Positions 28,826 through 37,409 of a DNA stretch of 64,000 nt are shown here, in pieces. Positions within the stretch are counted from its first letter, which is position 1. Each line of letters opens with the position of its first letter. The DNA comes from Acetobacteraceae bacterium (GTDB lineage: Bacteria; Pseudomonadota; Alphaproteobacteria; Acetobacterales; Acetobacteraceae), in the NCBI GenBank assembly GCA_024280945.1, contig JAMXLO010000141.1:186001-250000 (forward strand), in the 5' to 3' direction. The notes below the pieces were generated by a model. It did no database searches and had not been told where the DNA came from. It worked only from the letters and a program-made list of their open reading frames with translations. The position numbers and the translations under genes are program-made.

Positions 28826-30163
28826 ATGACAGCAGCCGGTGCGGCCGTCACCCCAAGCGGGATGTCCGAGACCGAACACAGAACCCAGTTGCGTCGTGCG
28901 GTAATTGCCAGCACCGTCGGCACCACGATCGAGTGGTACGACTTCCTGTTGTACGGCACCGTCACCGCATTGGTGTTCGGCAAACTGTTCTTCCCCAAAT
29001 CCGATCCGTTGGTTGGCGTGCTGGAGGCGTTCAGCGTATTCTTCATCGGGTTCGTCGGACGGCCAATCGGCGCGTTCATCTTCGGGCATTGGGGAGACCG
29101 CATCGGACGCAAGGCGACCCTGATCGTCACCTTGCTGGTCACCGGCGTCGCTACTGTCGCGGTTGGCTGCGTCCCTGGTTATGACAGCATCGGTATCTGG
29201 GGCGCAGTGCTGCTGACAGCCATTCGGCTGATCCAGGGCATAGGCGTGGGCGGCGAATGGGGTGGCTCCGTGCTGCTGGCGATGGAATGGGCGCACACCA
29301 ACAAGAATCGCGGCTTTCTCTCCGCTTGGCCACAGTTCGGCGCCCCATGCGGTTTGTTCCTGGCGAACTGCGCTGTGCTGTTCTTCAGTTGGTACTCCGG
29401 AGACCAGTTCCTGGTCTGGGGCTGGCGTATCCCGTTCTTCCTCAGCGCCATCATGGTCATCGTCGGACTGTGGATTCGCCTCGGGATCATGGAGACGCCG
29501 GTGTTCCAGCGCATCCTGGATGAGGAACGTACCGAGCGCGTCCCGGTGCTCGAAGTGTGGAGGCGACAGCCGAAGCAGATCATCCTGACCGCCTTGTTGC
29601 GCATGCCGGAGCAGGCACCAGGCTACATCGTGGGTGCCTGGATCTTCACCTACGCTACAGGCGTGCTGGGTTTCTCGCGCGACTTCGTCTTGCTGGGTGT
29701 TATCAGCCAGACGGTATTGGGCTTCCTCTGGGTGGTGTTTGCCGGCCACTTCTCGGACTACGTTGGCCGCAAGAACATGTACATGATCGGCGCGGCATTC
29801 ATGGGCGTGTTCGGCTTCGTTTACATCGCCATGCTGAACACCGGCGTACCGTGGATCGTGTTCACAGCGATCGCCATCTCACTGCTGCCGGTGATGACGC
29901 AGTACGGACCGGAGGCAGCACTGATCGCCGAGAGCTTCACCCCGCGGCTCCGCTATAGCGGCGCATCGATCGGCTACCAGTTGGCGTCGGTCATTGCGGG
30001 CGGGCCATCGCCTTTCATCGCGACATGGCTGTTCGCGACCTACGGTTCAGCCTGGCCGATCGCGATCTACATCGCGATTTGCGCGATCATCGGCATCGTC
30101 GCCACGTCACTGCTGACCGACTACACCAACAAGGAGATCTCGGCCGAGTACGAGGCGGTATAA
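28826..30163 (+). CDS. MFS transporter, metabolite:H+ symporter (MHS) family
   Basis: A 445-residue transporter with about twelve hydrophobic segments. Family markers are TIEWYDFLLYGT in helix 1, FVGRPIGAFIFGHWGDRIGRKATLI in the loop 2-3 region, and IRLIQGIGVGGEWGGSVLLAMEW in helix 5. MHS members (ShiA, ProP, KgtP, CitA) import dicarboxylates, shikimate or osmolytes with protons; substrate here is unknown. ATG 28826 is preferred over the GTG nine bases earlier because GGGAG lies about ten bases upstream. It is monocistronic. Confidence 0.88.
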   Translation: MTAAGAAVTPSGMSETEHRTQLRRAVIASTVGTTIEWYDFLLYGTVTALVFGKLFFPKSDPLVGVLEAFSVFFIGFVGRPIGAFIFGHWGDRIGRKATLIVTLLVTGVATVAVGCVPGYDSIGIWGAVLLTAIRLIQGIGVGGEWGGSVLLAMEWAHTNKNRGFLSAWPQFGAPCGLFLANCAVLFFSWYSGDQFLVWGWRIPFFLSAIMVIVGLWIRLGIMETPVFQRILDEERTERVPVLEVWRRQPKQIILTALLRMPEQAPGYIVGAWIFTYATGVLGFSRDFVLLGVISQTVLGFLWVVFAGHFSDYVGRKNMYMIGAAFMGVFGFVYIAMLNTGVPWIVFTAIAISLLPVMTQYGPEAALIAESFTPRLRYSGASIGYQLASVIAGGPSPFIATWLFATYGSAWPIAIYIAICAIIGIVATSLLTDYTNKEISAEYEAV

Positions 30164-30262
30164 CGGCAGCACCTGCCCAGAATCGCCTCAGCCGGCTGAA
30201 TTGAAACCGTATTCTAACATATTTCCCGGCACGATCCCGTCAGACAGCGGCGGTCGGCGGCA

Positions 30263-30538
30263 ATGGCTGAAAGAGGTGTCGGCGAGGTCTCCCCTCCAGA
30301 GACTGCCACCCGAACGGATCGGAGGCGCCCGGGGCGTGTCGATTACGACAATCCGTACTTGGTGGACCTGCTGCGGCACGTCGGCACCGACACGCAAGCC
30401 AGCGGAGCGGCCGACGAACCCGAGCCGGCCGAAGCCAATGTTGATGGCCTGGCTCCGGCGCGCGGGTTGTTGCTGGGCAGCCTGATCGGAGCGGCAGCGT
30501 GGATAGCCATCGGTCTTGCGATCTGGCTGCTGTTTTGA
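30263..30538 (+). CDS. small single-helix membrane protein, hypothetical
   Basis: A 91-residue protein with a polar N-terminal part (NPYLVDLLRHVGTDT) and one hydrophobic helix at the C-terminus (residues about 70-91, LLLGSLIGAAAWIAIGLAIWLLF) that ends the protein, consistent with a tail-anchored topology. No family recognised. It ends seven bases before the histidine-kinase stop on the other strand, so the two are convergent. Confidence 0.5.
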   Translation: MAERGVGEVSPPETATRTDRRRPGRVDYDNPYLVDLLRHVGTDTQASGAADEPEPAEANVDGLAPARGLLLGSLIGAAAWIAIGLAIWLLF

Positions 30539-30544
30539 GCCGGG

Positions 30545-31885
30545 CTAGACCGGCAGCCTGATCCTGGCTCTCAGCCCACCGAGCGGGCTGTCCTCCAGTA
30601 CAATCTCGCCGCCGTGGGCACGGACGATGTCACGGGCGATGGTGAGGCCGAGACCGGTCCCGCCGGCGGCATCGCTCTCAAACGGGCGAAACACACTCTC
30701 GCGACGTTCGGGAGGGATGCCAGGGCCGTCGTCGTCCACTGTGACAGACACTGTCCGGCCCTGCCGCATGGCAGCGAGTGCAACGCAGTGCGCGTGCCGG
30801 CGCGCGTTGTCTACCAGATTGTTCAGCGCTCGGCGTACCGCGTTGACCCGCAGCGACAGGGTGAGCGTCGTCGGCGCATCCACTGCCACCTCTGCCCCGG
30901 ACCGACGGGCGCCGGCAGCCACCTCTTCCAGCACGGCCGACAGGTTGACCGGTTCCGCCTGCTCGCTCCCCTCGCCACGCGCGAATGCAAGATAGCCGCT
31001 GACCATGCGCTCCATCTCTTCGACATCGGCCGTCATCTCGGTGATGTCGTCGCGCAATTCTTGCCTCGGTGGCAGCATGGCCAGCGCCAGGCGCAGTCGG
31101 GTCAACGGCGTCCGCAGGTCGTGTGATACGCCGGCCAGCATCTCTGTGCGCTGAGCGAGGAACCGGCGCACCCGCTCCTGCATACGATTGAACGCGGTCG
31201 CCGCCTGACGCACTTCGGTAGCCCCTTCCGGCTTGATGGGTCCAATGTCCCTGCCCATGCCGAACGCCTCGGCCGCCGAGGCGAGGCGCCGGATCGCCCG
31301 CACCTGGTTGCGCATGAACAGTGCGGCGATGCCAAACAGCAGCATCGACATTCCGACGATCCACACCACGAAGATATAGATGGTGCCGGCGTACAACCGC
31401 TTGCGCGGCGCATTGACGTTCAAGACCCCGTCCGGCAACTGCACACGGATCACCACGAGGCGCGGGTCGGAAACCCAGTCAGCATTGAACGGCAGGCGAA
31501 CCTTCTCCCACAGCGAGTGGGCAAGATCGTCGTCCATGGGACCTAGGATGTTGGGCGAATGCATGGTGGCCAGTTTGGCGCCAGGCTCGATGTTCATATC
31601 GAGCTCGAATTGGTTGTTTGCCCAGTGCAGGATCCAGGCGCGATCCGCGGGTTCCGGGTAGCGGCGTAACAGCTCCAGCGTATAGCCAATCTCACCACCA
31701 ACTGCGCTGGCCAGCCGGCGAGAGACGAGGTCGAGATGGCTGCCGTAGAAGATCTGCAGCGCGACCGCCTGGAGCAGCACGAGCGGCAGCAGGATCATCA
31801 ACAGGCTGCGTCCCATCAGCGAGCGCGGCAGCACCTTGCGGATGCTCCGGTTCACCATGCGCGCAGGCTGCTGCAGGTCCGGCAT
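30545..31885 (-). CDS. EnvZ-like sensor histidine kinase
   Basis: A 446-residue two-helix sensor. TM1 is at about 26-48 and TM2 at 167-190, enclosing a periplasmic domain of about 120 residues. A HAMP domain follows (about 191-243). The phosphoacceptor is His255 in AGVSHDLRTPLTRLRL. The N box is RALNNLVDNARRHA and the ATP-binding motifs are DDDGPGIPPERR and GGTGLGLTIARDIV. The periplasmic domain size and the SHDLRTPLTRLR motif are EnvZ-like. One base separates it from the OmpR-family gene upstream, so this is a matched pair. Confidence 0.9.
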   Translation of the reverse strand: MPDLQQPARMVNRSIRKVLPRSLMGRSLLMILLPLVLLQAVALQIFYGSHLDLVSRRLASAVGGEIGYTLELLRRYPEPADRAWILHWANNQFELDMNIEPGAKLATMHSPNILGPMDDDLAHSLWEKVRLPFNADWVSDPRLVVIRVQLPDGVLNVNAPRKRLYAGTIYIFVVWIVGMSMLLFGIAALFMRNQVRAIRRLASAAEAFGMGRDIGPIKPEGATEVRQAATAFNRMQERVRRFLAQRTEMLAGVSHDLRTPLTRLRLALAMLPPRQELRDDITEMTADVEEMERMVSGYLAFARGEGSEQAEPVNLSAVLEEVAAGARRSGAEVAVDAPTTLTLSLRVNAVRRALNNLVDNARRHAHCVALAAMRQGRTVSVTVDDDGPGIPPERRESVFRPFESDAAGGTGLGLTIARDIVRAHGGEIVLEDSPLGGLRARIRLPV

Positions 31886-31886
31886 G

Positions 31887-32585
31887 TCAGGCTCCCGGCT
31901 TCAACACATAGCCACGCCCACGAACCGTGTGCAGGAAGCGCGGCTCGCGCGGGTCCGTCTCGACCTTGCGACGCAACCGGGTCACTTGCACGTCGATGGC
32001 TCGTTCACCTGAATCATCCATGCCCAGCGCGGCGGCGATTTCCTCACGCGACAGAACCTCGTTCGGCTTGCGCGCCAAAGCCGCCAGCAATGCGGCTTCG
32101 CCGCCGGTCAGCCGGATATTCCCCTCGGGGCCGCTGAGCTCTCCCCGCCCTACATCGAAGCTGAGCGCACCGAGTTGCACTGGCCCGCGCGGCGCTTCCT
32201 GGACCGGCGCGGGCGCGCGTCGCAACAGGGCGCGGATCCGCAACACCAGTTCGCGCGGCTCGAAGGGTTTCCCCAGATAGTCATCTGCACCAGCCTCGAA
32301 ACCGGCGATGCGATCCTCCGGCGTGCCTCGCGCGGTGAGCAACAGCACCGGTACGTCGCTGCCCTGTTCGCGCCGCAGCGACTCGGTGAGTGTCAGGCCA
32401 TTCTCGCCGGGCATCATCACGTCAAGCACCATCATGTCGGGATGCATGAAACGCAGCTTGTCGCGCGCCTCGGACGCAGTCTCGGCAGTGGTGACCCGGA
32501 AACCCTCACCGGCCAGGTAGCGCGACAGCAGGACTCGCAATCTGGCGTCGTCGTCCACGACTAGGATGTGGGCGTCCTCCGCCAT
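31887..32585 (-). CDS. OmpR-family response regulator (PetR-like)
   Basis: A 232-residue regulator with an N-terminal receiver (VVDDDARLRVLL; phosphoacceptor Asp55 in MMVLDVMMPGENG; KPF motif in YLGKPFEPREL) and a C-terminal winged-helix DNA-binding domain (LTGGEAALLAALARKPNEVLSREEI, IDVQVTRLRRKVE). The ATG overlaps the stop of the MarR gene (shared base 32585), so all three regulators form one operon. The MarR-OmpR-kinase arrangement beside ilvE resembles PetP/PetR clusters of alphaproteobacteria, where PetR is linked to cytochrome bc1 expression; this link is inference. Confidence 0.9.
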   Translation of the reverse strand: MAEDAHILVVDDDARLRVLLSRYLAGEGFRVTTAETASEARDKLRFMHPDMMVLDVMMPGENGLTLTESLRREQGSDVPVLLLTARGTPEDRIAGFEAGADDYLGKPFEPRELVLRIRALLRRAPAPVQEAPRGPVQLGALSFDVGRGELSGPEGNIRLTGGEAALLAALARKPNEVLSREEIAAALGMDDSGERAIDVQVTRLRRKVETDPREPRFLHTVRGRGYVLKPGA

Positions 32586-33076
32586 CAGCTTCCCCTTCTG
32601 TGATGTGCATCGATATAGGTGCGCGCGCTGTCGTCCATGATGGCGCGCAACACCCGGCGGAAACCATCAACCGCACTGGCGCCGGCCTCGCTATATGCCG
32701 GGCCGAGACGCTCCCTTTGGCGGTCGAACAGCCTGCGCTCCAGCGCCGCGCCCGGCTCGGTCAATGTCAGCAGCCGTTGGCGGCGGTCCGCTCGCCCAGG
32801 TGACTGCGCCACATAGCCGCGATCCACCAGCTCGCTCAGCACACGGGCGAGCGACTGCTTGGTGATACGCAGGATGCCCAGAAGATCGGTGACCGTGATG
32901 CCCGGATTGCGCCCGATGAAGTGCAGCGCACGATGGTGAGCACGCCCGAGGCCCAGCTCGTCCAGCGCAACATCCGCTGCGTTGGTGAAGTCGCGGTAAG
33001 CAAAGAACAGCAGGTCCTGCGCCAGACGAAGATCGGTGTCGGCTGGATCGGCCTTCGAGTCGGGCATGGCAGTCAT
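32585..33076 (-). CDS. MarR-family transcriptional regulator (PetP-like)
   Basis: A 163-residue winged-helix regulator. The DNA-binding part is HHRALHFIGRNPGITVTDLLGILRITKQSLARVLSELVDRGYV, and the wing is GRADRRQRLLTLTEPG, both typical of MarR. The dimerisation helices flank it. First gene of the MarR-OmpR-EnvZ operon. A palindrome 23 bases upstream of its start (33099-33115) is a likely operator, so autoregulation and control of the divergent ilvE are both plausible. ATG 33076 is used; a second Met three residues on is possible. Confidence 0.86.
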   Translation of the reverse strand: MTAMPDSKADPADTDLRLAQDLLFFAYRDFTNAADVALDELGLGRAHHRALHFIGRNPGITVTDLLGILRITKQSLARVLSELVDRGYVAQSPGRADRRQRLLTLTEPGAALERRLFDRQRERLGPAYSEAGASAVDGFRRVLRAIMDDSARTYIDAHHRRGS

Positions 33077-33098
33077 TCCTGAGATAGGGATGATATTA

Positions 33099-33115
33099 AG
33101 TCAGTAATATTGACT
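33099..33115. promoter_or_regulatory. putative MarR operator in the marR-ilvE intergenic region
   Basis: A 17-base imperfect palindrome, AGTCA-GTAATAT-TGACT, with 7 of 8 half-site pairs matching around a central base. It lies in an AT-rich stretch, 23 bases from the MarR start and 62 from the ilvE start. MarR dimers typically bind 16-20 base palindromes overlapping their own promoter. Binding itself is inferred. Confidence 0.45.
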
Positions 33116-33177
33116 CATCGGCGCAATCATCATAGGATCGTCCTCTGGCATGCAACAATATTTCTGAGGAGGTCGCC

Positions 33178-34080
33178 GTGGAGTTGGTTCCTTTCGATGA
33201 CCGGGATGGCTGGATCTGGTGGAACGGTGCCTTGGTACCGTGGCGCGACGCGAAATTGCATGTGCTGTCTCATGGCTTGCACTATGCCAGCGCCGTATTC
33301 GAAGGCGAACGGGCGTATGCCGGCAACATCTTCCGGCTACGCGAGCACACCGAGCGGCTGGTCAATTCGGCGCGCATTATGGGGTTCGAAATCCCCTACA
33401 GCGCCGAGCAAATCGACGTGGCGAGCAATCACGTGCTGGCGGCAAACCGCCTGACAGACGCGTATGTGCGTCCGATCGCCTGGCGTGGCAGCGAAATGCT
33501 GGCGGTGGCGGCGCAGCACACAAAGGTTCACCTGGCAGTCGCTGCCTGGTCCTGGCCGAGTTACTTCGGTGACGACCGGATGGCCGGCATTCGGATGGAC
33601 ATGGCCCAATGGAAGCGGCCGTCACCGGAGACGGCACCGACCGCGGCGAAGGCGACCGGCCTCTACATGATCGGGACCCTGGCAAAGCATTGGGCCGAGC
33701 AACGGGGCTATGCCGATGCACTGATGCTGGACTGGCGTGGTAACGTCGCCGAGACCACCAGTGCGAACGTCTTCTTCGTTATGGACGGCGAACTGCACAC
33801 CCCGGACCCAGATTGCTTCCTGGACGGGATCACGCGCCGATCGGTGATGAGCCTGGCGCGCCGGCAGCAGATCAAAGTTGTGGAGCGGCACATCGCCGCA
33901 TCAGAGATCGGTCGTGCGACCGAGGTGTTTCTGGCCGGCACCGCCGCGGAAGTGACGCCAGTGCGGCAGGTCGGCGAACACAGCTACACGCCAGGACCCA
34001 TCACCGAGACGCTGCTGCAGGGTTACGATGCGCTGGTGCGGCGGTCACCGGCAGAGGTCGCGAAGGTAGTGGCGACGTGA
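33178..34080 (+). CDS. ilvE: branched-chain amino acid aminotransferase
   Basis: A class IV PLP transaminase of 300 residues that makes leucine, isoleucine and valine from their 2-oxo acids. The GTG at 33178 is the start, with GAGGAGG seven bases upstream, and gives MELVPFDDRDGWIWWNG. Marks include HGLHYASAVFEGERAY, FRLREHTERLVNSAR, the PLP lysine at Lys158 (APTAAKATGLYM), ETTSANVFFV, GITRRSVMSLA and FLAGTAAEVTPVRQVG. Divergent from the marR operon. Confidence 0.92.
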   Translation: MELVPFDDRDGWIWWNGALVPWRDAKLHVLSHGLHYASAVFEGERAYAGNIFRLREHTERLVNSARIMGFEIPYSAEQIDVASNHVLAANRLTDAYVRPIAWRGSEMLAVAAQHTKVHLAVAAWSWPSYFGDDRMAGIRMDMAQWKRPSPETAPTAAKATGLYMIGTLAKHWAEQRGYADALMLDWRGNVAETTSANVFFVMDGELHTPDPDCFLDGITRRSVMSLARRQQIKVVERHIAASEIGRATEVFLAGTAAEVTPVRQVGEHSYTPGPITETLLQGYDALVRRSPAEVAKVVAT

Positions 34081-34089
34081 GCGGCTCGC

Positions 34090-34398
34090 TCAGCGCTGCT
34101 CGGGCGGGATATCGCACACGGTTCTGACGAAGTCCGCCAATTTCGTGCGATCCCATTTCAGGTGCACCCGCTGCGTGGAGGCGGGCCGGCTAGCGAGGCC
34201 GACACCGGGGCGGCGTTCAGTTGCCGGCCGGATCGGGCGCGGCGCGAAGCCGCCGCCGCAGTTGGGGCAGACATTCAGCAGCACCGTCTCGACGCAGTGG
34301 GCACAGAACGTACATTCGTAGCTGCAGATTCGGGCGTCAGTCGCATTCGGCGGCAGATCCTTGTCGCAATATTCGCAGTTCGGTCGAAGGTCCAGCAT
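34090..34398 (-). CDS. DUF1272-family cysteine-rich small protein
   Basis: A 102-residue protein from ATG 34398. The N-terminal 55 residues carry CEYCDKDLPP, ARICSYECTFCAHC and NVCPNCGGGF: four CxxC-like pairs, typical of DUF1272 and a likely binder of two zinc ions. The C-terminal 45 residues are basic and polar with no domain (RPIRPATERRPGV). It is the last gene of a minus-strand operon that includes two polysaccharide deacetylases and a methyltransferase; the methyltransferase stop lies 10 bases upstream. Function unknown. Confidence 0.8.
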   Translation of the reverse strand: MLDLRPNCEYCDKDLPPNATDARICSYECTFCAHCVETVLLNVCPNCGGGFAPRPIRPATERRPGVGLASRPASTQRVHLKWDRTKLADFVRTVCDIPPEQR

Positions 34399-34408
34399 GA
34401 TCCGCTCG

Positions 34409-35272
34409 CTATTCTTCGGGTGGCGCCGTCGAGAACCACCAGCCTTCACCAGCGAGCCAGCAGGTATCATCGGGTTCACCCGGCGGACGCCGGAGTGAGC
34501 GCACCGGGGGCGCGAAGCGCGAGTCTCGAAGTGCCTTCGCCAATCTGGTTCGCGCCTCGGGATCGCGGCCACCGACACAGTCGATGATGCCGACGCGACA
34601 GACGTTGCGGGCGGCGTAGAAAGGCCGATCGCCTTGGCGGCGGGAGATCAGCACGAATGCGCCAGACCGGTCTTCAGCGGTGAGGGGGACGAGCAGCCGA
34701 CCGCCTTCTGCCAGCGCATCGAGCCAGGCAAGCGACAGGTGGGTTACTCCGGCATTGACGATGATCGCATCGGCCGGCCGGTCGGGGCGGAATGTAAAGC
34801 CGTCCGCGATGGCGACTTCGGCCTGCGGCCAGGAGTCCGCCAGGTTGATGCGAGCGCGATCGGCGAGCGCCGCATCGATCTCGACCGCGGTGACCATGCC
34901 GTTGCGACCGACGATATCGGCGAGGATGGCGGTGTAATAGCCGGTGCCGATGCCCACGTGCACGACGTGCTGGCCGGCGGCAAGGGCGAGCTGATCATAG
35001 CAGAACGCCCACAGACTCGGCTGACCGTTGTTCAGCCGGCGTGTCGAATCGATCGCGATCAGCACATCGTGGCAGAGGTGGCATGGATCGGCGTCTTCGG
35101 TGATCCAGTAGTCGCTGAGGTGCCATGGGCTCAACAGCGGCCACGGTCCCGGACCAGCAAAATGTTCACGCGGCACCGTGGCGAATGCCGCGACCACCGC
35201 CGGCGAGCGCAGGCGCGCGACATGCCGCAACTCCTCGGCAAACCAGGCGCGCGCTGTGGCAAGGTCGTTCAC
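34409..35272 (-). CDS. protein-L-isoaspartate O-methyltransferase family protein
   Basis: A 287-residue SAM-dependent methyltransferase. The SAM loop is VVHVGIGTGYYTAILADIVG, followed by VTAVEIDAALADRARINL and the acceptor-side DAIIVNAGVTH and GGRLLVPLT. The N-terminal part (FATVPREHFAGPG) matches PCMT, which repairs isoaspartyl residues. It has an extra C-terminal stretch of about 60 residues and is longer than the 205-220 of E. coli Pcm, so a different protein substrate or a non-repair role is possible. Co-transcribed with DUF1272 and the deacetylases. Confidence 0.8.
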   Translation of the reverse strand: MNDLATARAWFAEELRHVARLRSPAVVAAFATVPREHFAGPGPWPLLSPWHLSDYWITEDADPCHLCHDVLIAIDSTRRLNNGQPSLWAFCYDQLALAAGQHVVHVGIGTGYYTAILADIVGRNGMVTAVEIDAALADRARINLADSWPQAEVAIADGFTFRPDRPADAIIVNAGVTHLSLAWLDALAEGGRLLVPLTAEDRSGAFVLISRRQGDRPFYAARNVCRVGIIDCVGGRDPEARTRLAKALRDSRFAPPVRSLRRPPGEPDDTCWLAGEGWWFSTAPPEE

Positions 35273-35297
35273 TCCAGCCTCCTTGTCACCGCTGCAT

Positions 35298-36212
35298 CTA
35301 CAGTTGCTCGCGTGCCGCGCGCGCCAAGTTATCGGTCGTCGTGCGCCAGATGGCTTTGCGACCGAGGACCCGCGAGAGCGCTTCGCGCAGCCAGCGGATA
35401 CGGTGAGCCTGCCCGGCGACCCATGGATGCAGGGTCAAATTGAAGCAGGCGCCCCCTTCGTCATGGAGAAACGCAAAGGCATCAGCGATGTTATCGGCCC
35501 AGACCGGTGGCGACACCCGGCGCAGCCACATGCATTCCATGTCGTTCCATTCCGGCTGTGGCGGCAAAGCGATCAGGTGACGGCCCAATAAGAAGGGGCG
35601 ATCGTCGCTCGCCCAGTCCGTAGTGTAGGTGAAGCCAGCTTCCGCCAGCAGTGCCGGGGTTCGTTCCGACTCGTTGAAGTCCTGGCCGCACCAGCCAAGC
35701 GGCGCATCACCAGTGGCCGTGCGCACGGCATCGCGGCTCTCGACGATGAACGCACGCTCTTCTGCTTCGGTCATCCGGCCGGTGATGCGGCGCGTCGCGT
35801 AGGTACCGTGCGCCATGAAGCAAGCGTTGCGGCGCACCAGTTCATCCACCAGTTCAGGATAGCGTTTCGCTGCCGCCGCGCCCAACGCCACACTCGGCGT
35901 CACGCCGAACCGATCCAGCACATCCAGCACGCGAAAGATGCCGACCCGAGCCCCGTATTCGCGCTGGCTCCAGGTCAGCCAATCGGGAAAGAATTTGCCC
36001 AGTGGAGAGACGATGCGCGGGTCCGGGTGGGCGTCTTTCGGCGGGTTCACCTCCCAATAGTCGAGCACCAGCGTTACGGTGAGCGCGATCCGTGCGTGGT
36101 CGGGCCAGATGAAGCGCGGTGTCTCGGTGAGTGTGCGGAACGCGTGATGCAGATGGTCCATGCCGGGACGACGGACCTCGCCTACCGGCGGAGCGTTTAC
36201 GGGCTCAGCCAT
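35298..36212 (-). CDS. polysaccharide deacetylase family protein (PuuE-like), copy 1
   Basis: A 304-residue protein from ATG 36212, which has GGGAGG nine bases upstream. It has the NodB-like barrel of the PuuE/allantoinase branch: LVLDYWEVNP, WSQREYGARVGIFRVLDVLDRFGVTP, RNACFMAHGTYATRRI, GWCGQDFNESERTPALLAEAGFTYTTDW. It starts eight bases inside the tail of the second copy and is coupled to it. Relatives remove acyl groups from N-acetylated sugars or open allantoin, so the substrate is open. About 30% longer segments diverge from copy 2, so the two are not recent duplicates. Confidence 0.8.
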   Translation of the reverse strand: MAEPVNAPPVGEVRRPGMDHLHHAFRTLTETPRFIWPDHARIALTVTLVLDYWEVNPPKDAHPDPRIVSPLGKFFPDWLTWSQREYGARVGIFRVLDVLDRFGVTPSVALGAAAAKRYPELVDELVRRNACFMAHGTYATRRITGRMTEAEERAFIVESRDAVRTATGDAPLGWCGQDFNESERTPALLAEAGFTYTTDWASDDRPFLLGRHLIALPPQPEWNDMECMWLRRVSPPVWADNIADAFAFLHDEGGACFNLTLHPWVAGQAHRIRWLREALSRVLGRKAIWRTTTDNLARAAREQL

Positions 36213-37116
36213 TTGCAGCCTCCCGCGCGGCAAGGTGCGATTCGATCAGCGGCAGGTGATGCTGATTGAACCAGTCGGTGATTTCCCCTGCGGTGGTGAG
36301 CCAAACGCCAGGGTGCGACAGGATGTATTCCATCGCACGACGGAAGGCACGGATACGATGCGGCTGGCCGACCCAGTAGGGATGCAGCGCGATGCACATG
36401 ACACGACCTTGCTCGGCGCCTTCCGCATATACGGTGTCGAAGTAGTCGCGGATCTGGCGGGCGAAGTCCTCTGCCTCCTGGCCGCGGCGATGCAATATCA
36501 CGTCGTTGATGTCGACCGAGTAGGGCATCGAGATCAGCCGGCCGGTCTTCACGTTCAGCGGGAATGGCTGGTCGTCGTGATACAGGTCGGCCGTGTAGTC
36601 GTAACCGCATTCAGCGGCCAGGTCGAATGTATGCAGCGTGTTGGTGATCGCGGGACTGAACCAACCACGCAACCGACGGCCGGTCAGACGTTGATGGATC
36701 TCTTTGCTCTCTTCCATCGCCGCGCGTTCTTCGTCGGGGGAAAAATTCCAATGGTAGCGCGTGTTGTAGATACCGTGTGACATGTATTCCCAGCCGCGCT
36801 GCTCCATGGCACCGAGAATTTCGGGGAAGTGCTCTAGCACCGCCATGTTCAAGCTGACGGTGCAGCGAATATCGAGCGCATCGGTCAGGTCGAACAGACG
36901 CCAAAGCCCGACGCGATTGCCATAGTCGCGCTGCGTGTAGCCAAGGATATCGGGATGCGGCGAACGCGGCCATGGATCGCGGGTGCGGACGAACTTGGGG
37001 AGGTACTCGTAGTGCTCGATGTTGGGCACCACCCATAGTGCCAGGCGCGCTCCGTTCGGCCAGCGCAGCGGCGGACGGTGGAGTATCGGCGAGTAGCTGA
37101 CGAGGTTGGGTTCCAT
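36205..37116 (-). CDS. polysaccharide deacetylase family protein (PuuE-like), copy 2
   Basis: A 303-residue protein starting at MEPNLVSYSPILHRPPLRWP (ATG at 37116); an upstream in-frame ATG at 37359 would add 81 residues with no deacetylase similarity. The barrel includes ALWVVPNIEHYEYLP, QRDYGNRVGLWRLFDLTDAL, GWEYMSHGIYNTRYHWNFSPDEER, GWFSPAITNTLHTFDLAAECGYDY, DLYHDDQPFPL and LHPYWVGQPHRIRAFRRAMEYI. The Asp/His placement is that of the PuuE branch rather than classical TFDDG chitin deacetylases. First gene of a four-gene minus-strand operon; the 293 bases upstream to the LysR stop probably hold its promoter. Confidence 0.82.
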   Translation of the reverse strand: MEPNLVSYSPILHRPPLRWPNGARLALWVVPNIEHYEYLPKFVRTRDPWPRSPHPDILGYTQRDYGNRVGLWRLFDLTDALDIRCTVSLNMAVLEHFPEILGAMEQRGWEYMSHGIYNTRYHWNFSPDEERAAMEESKEIHQRLTGRRLRGWFSPAITNTLHTFDLAAECGYDYTADLYHDDQPFPLNVKTGRLISMPYSVDINDVILHRRGQEAEDFARQIRDYFDTVYAEGAEQGRVMCIALHPYWVGQPHRIRAFRRAMEYILSHPGVWLTTAGEITDWFNQHHLPLIESHLAAREAANG

Positions 37117-37409
37117 GGCAGTGCCTTCATCTCCGTGGGCGTGCCGATACAGCCATTGTATGCGGATGAAGCCGGGGAGGACAGGCGGTCCGAAATGTCG
37201 TCTGCGAGCGCGCGCTCGACGCCAATCCTGTGATGTTGGCCATTCGGCAAGACGGGGCGTCGCGCCGAACCTGATACCAATCTGGAGAAGCTTGGGCGCA
37301 GACCCGGGCTGACCACGCTGATGCATTTCATGGAATGGTGATCTTATGAGAGGGTACAAGTTGCGGCGGGCTGAGGGGCCACTGGGCAGAGTATGCGGCG
37401 GACCGGACG

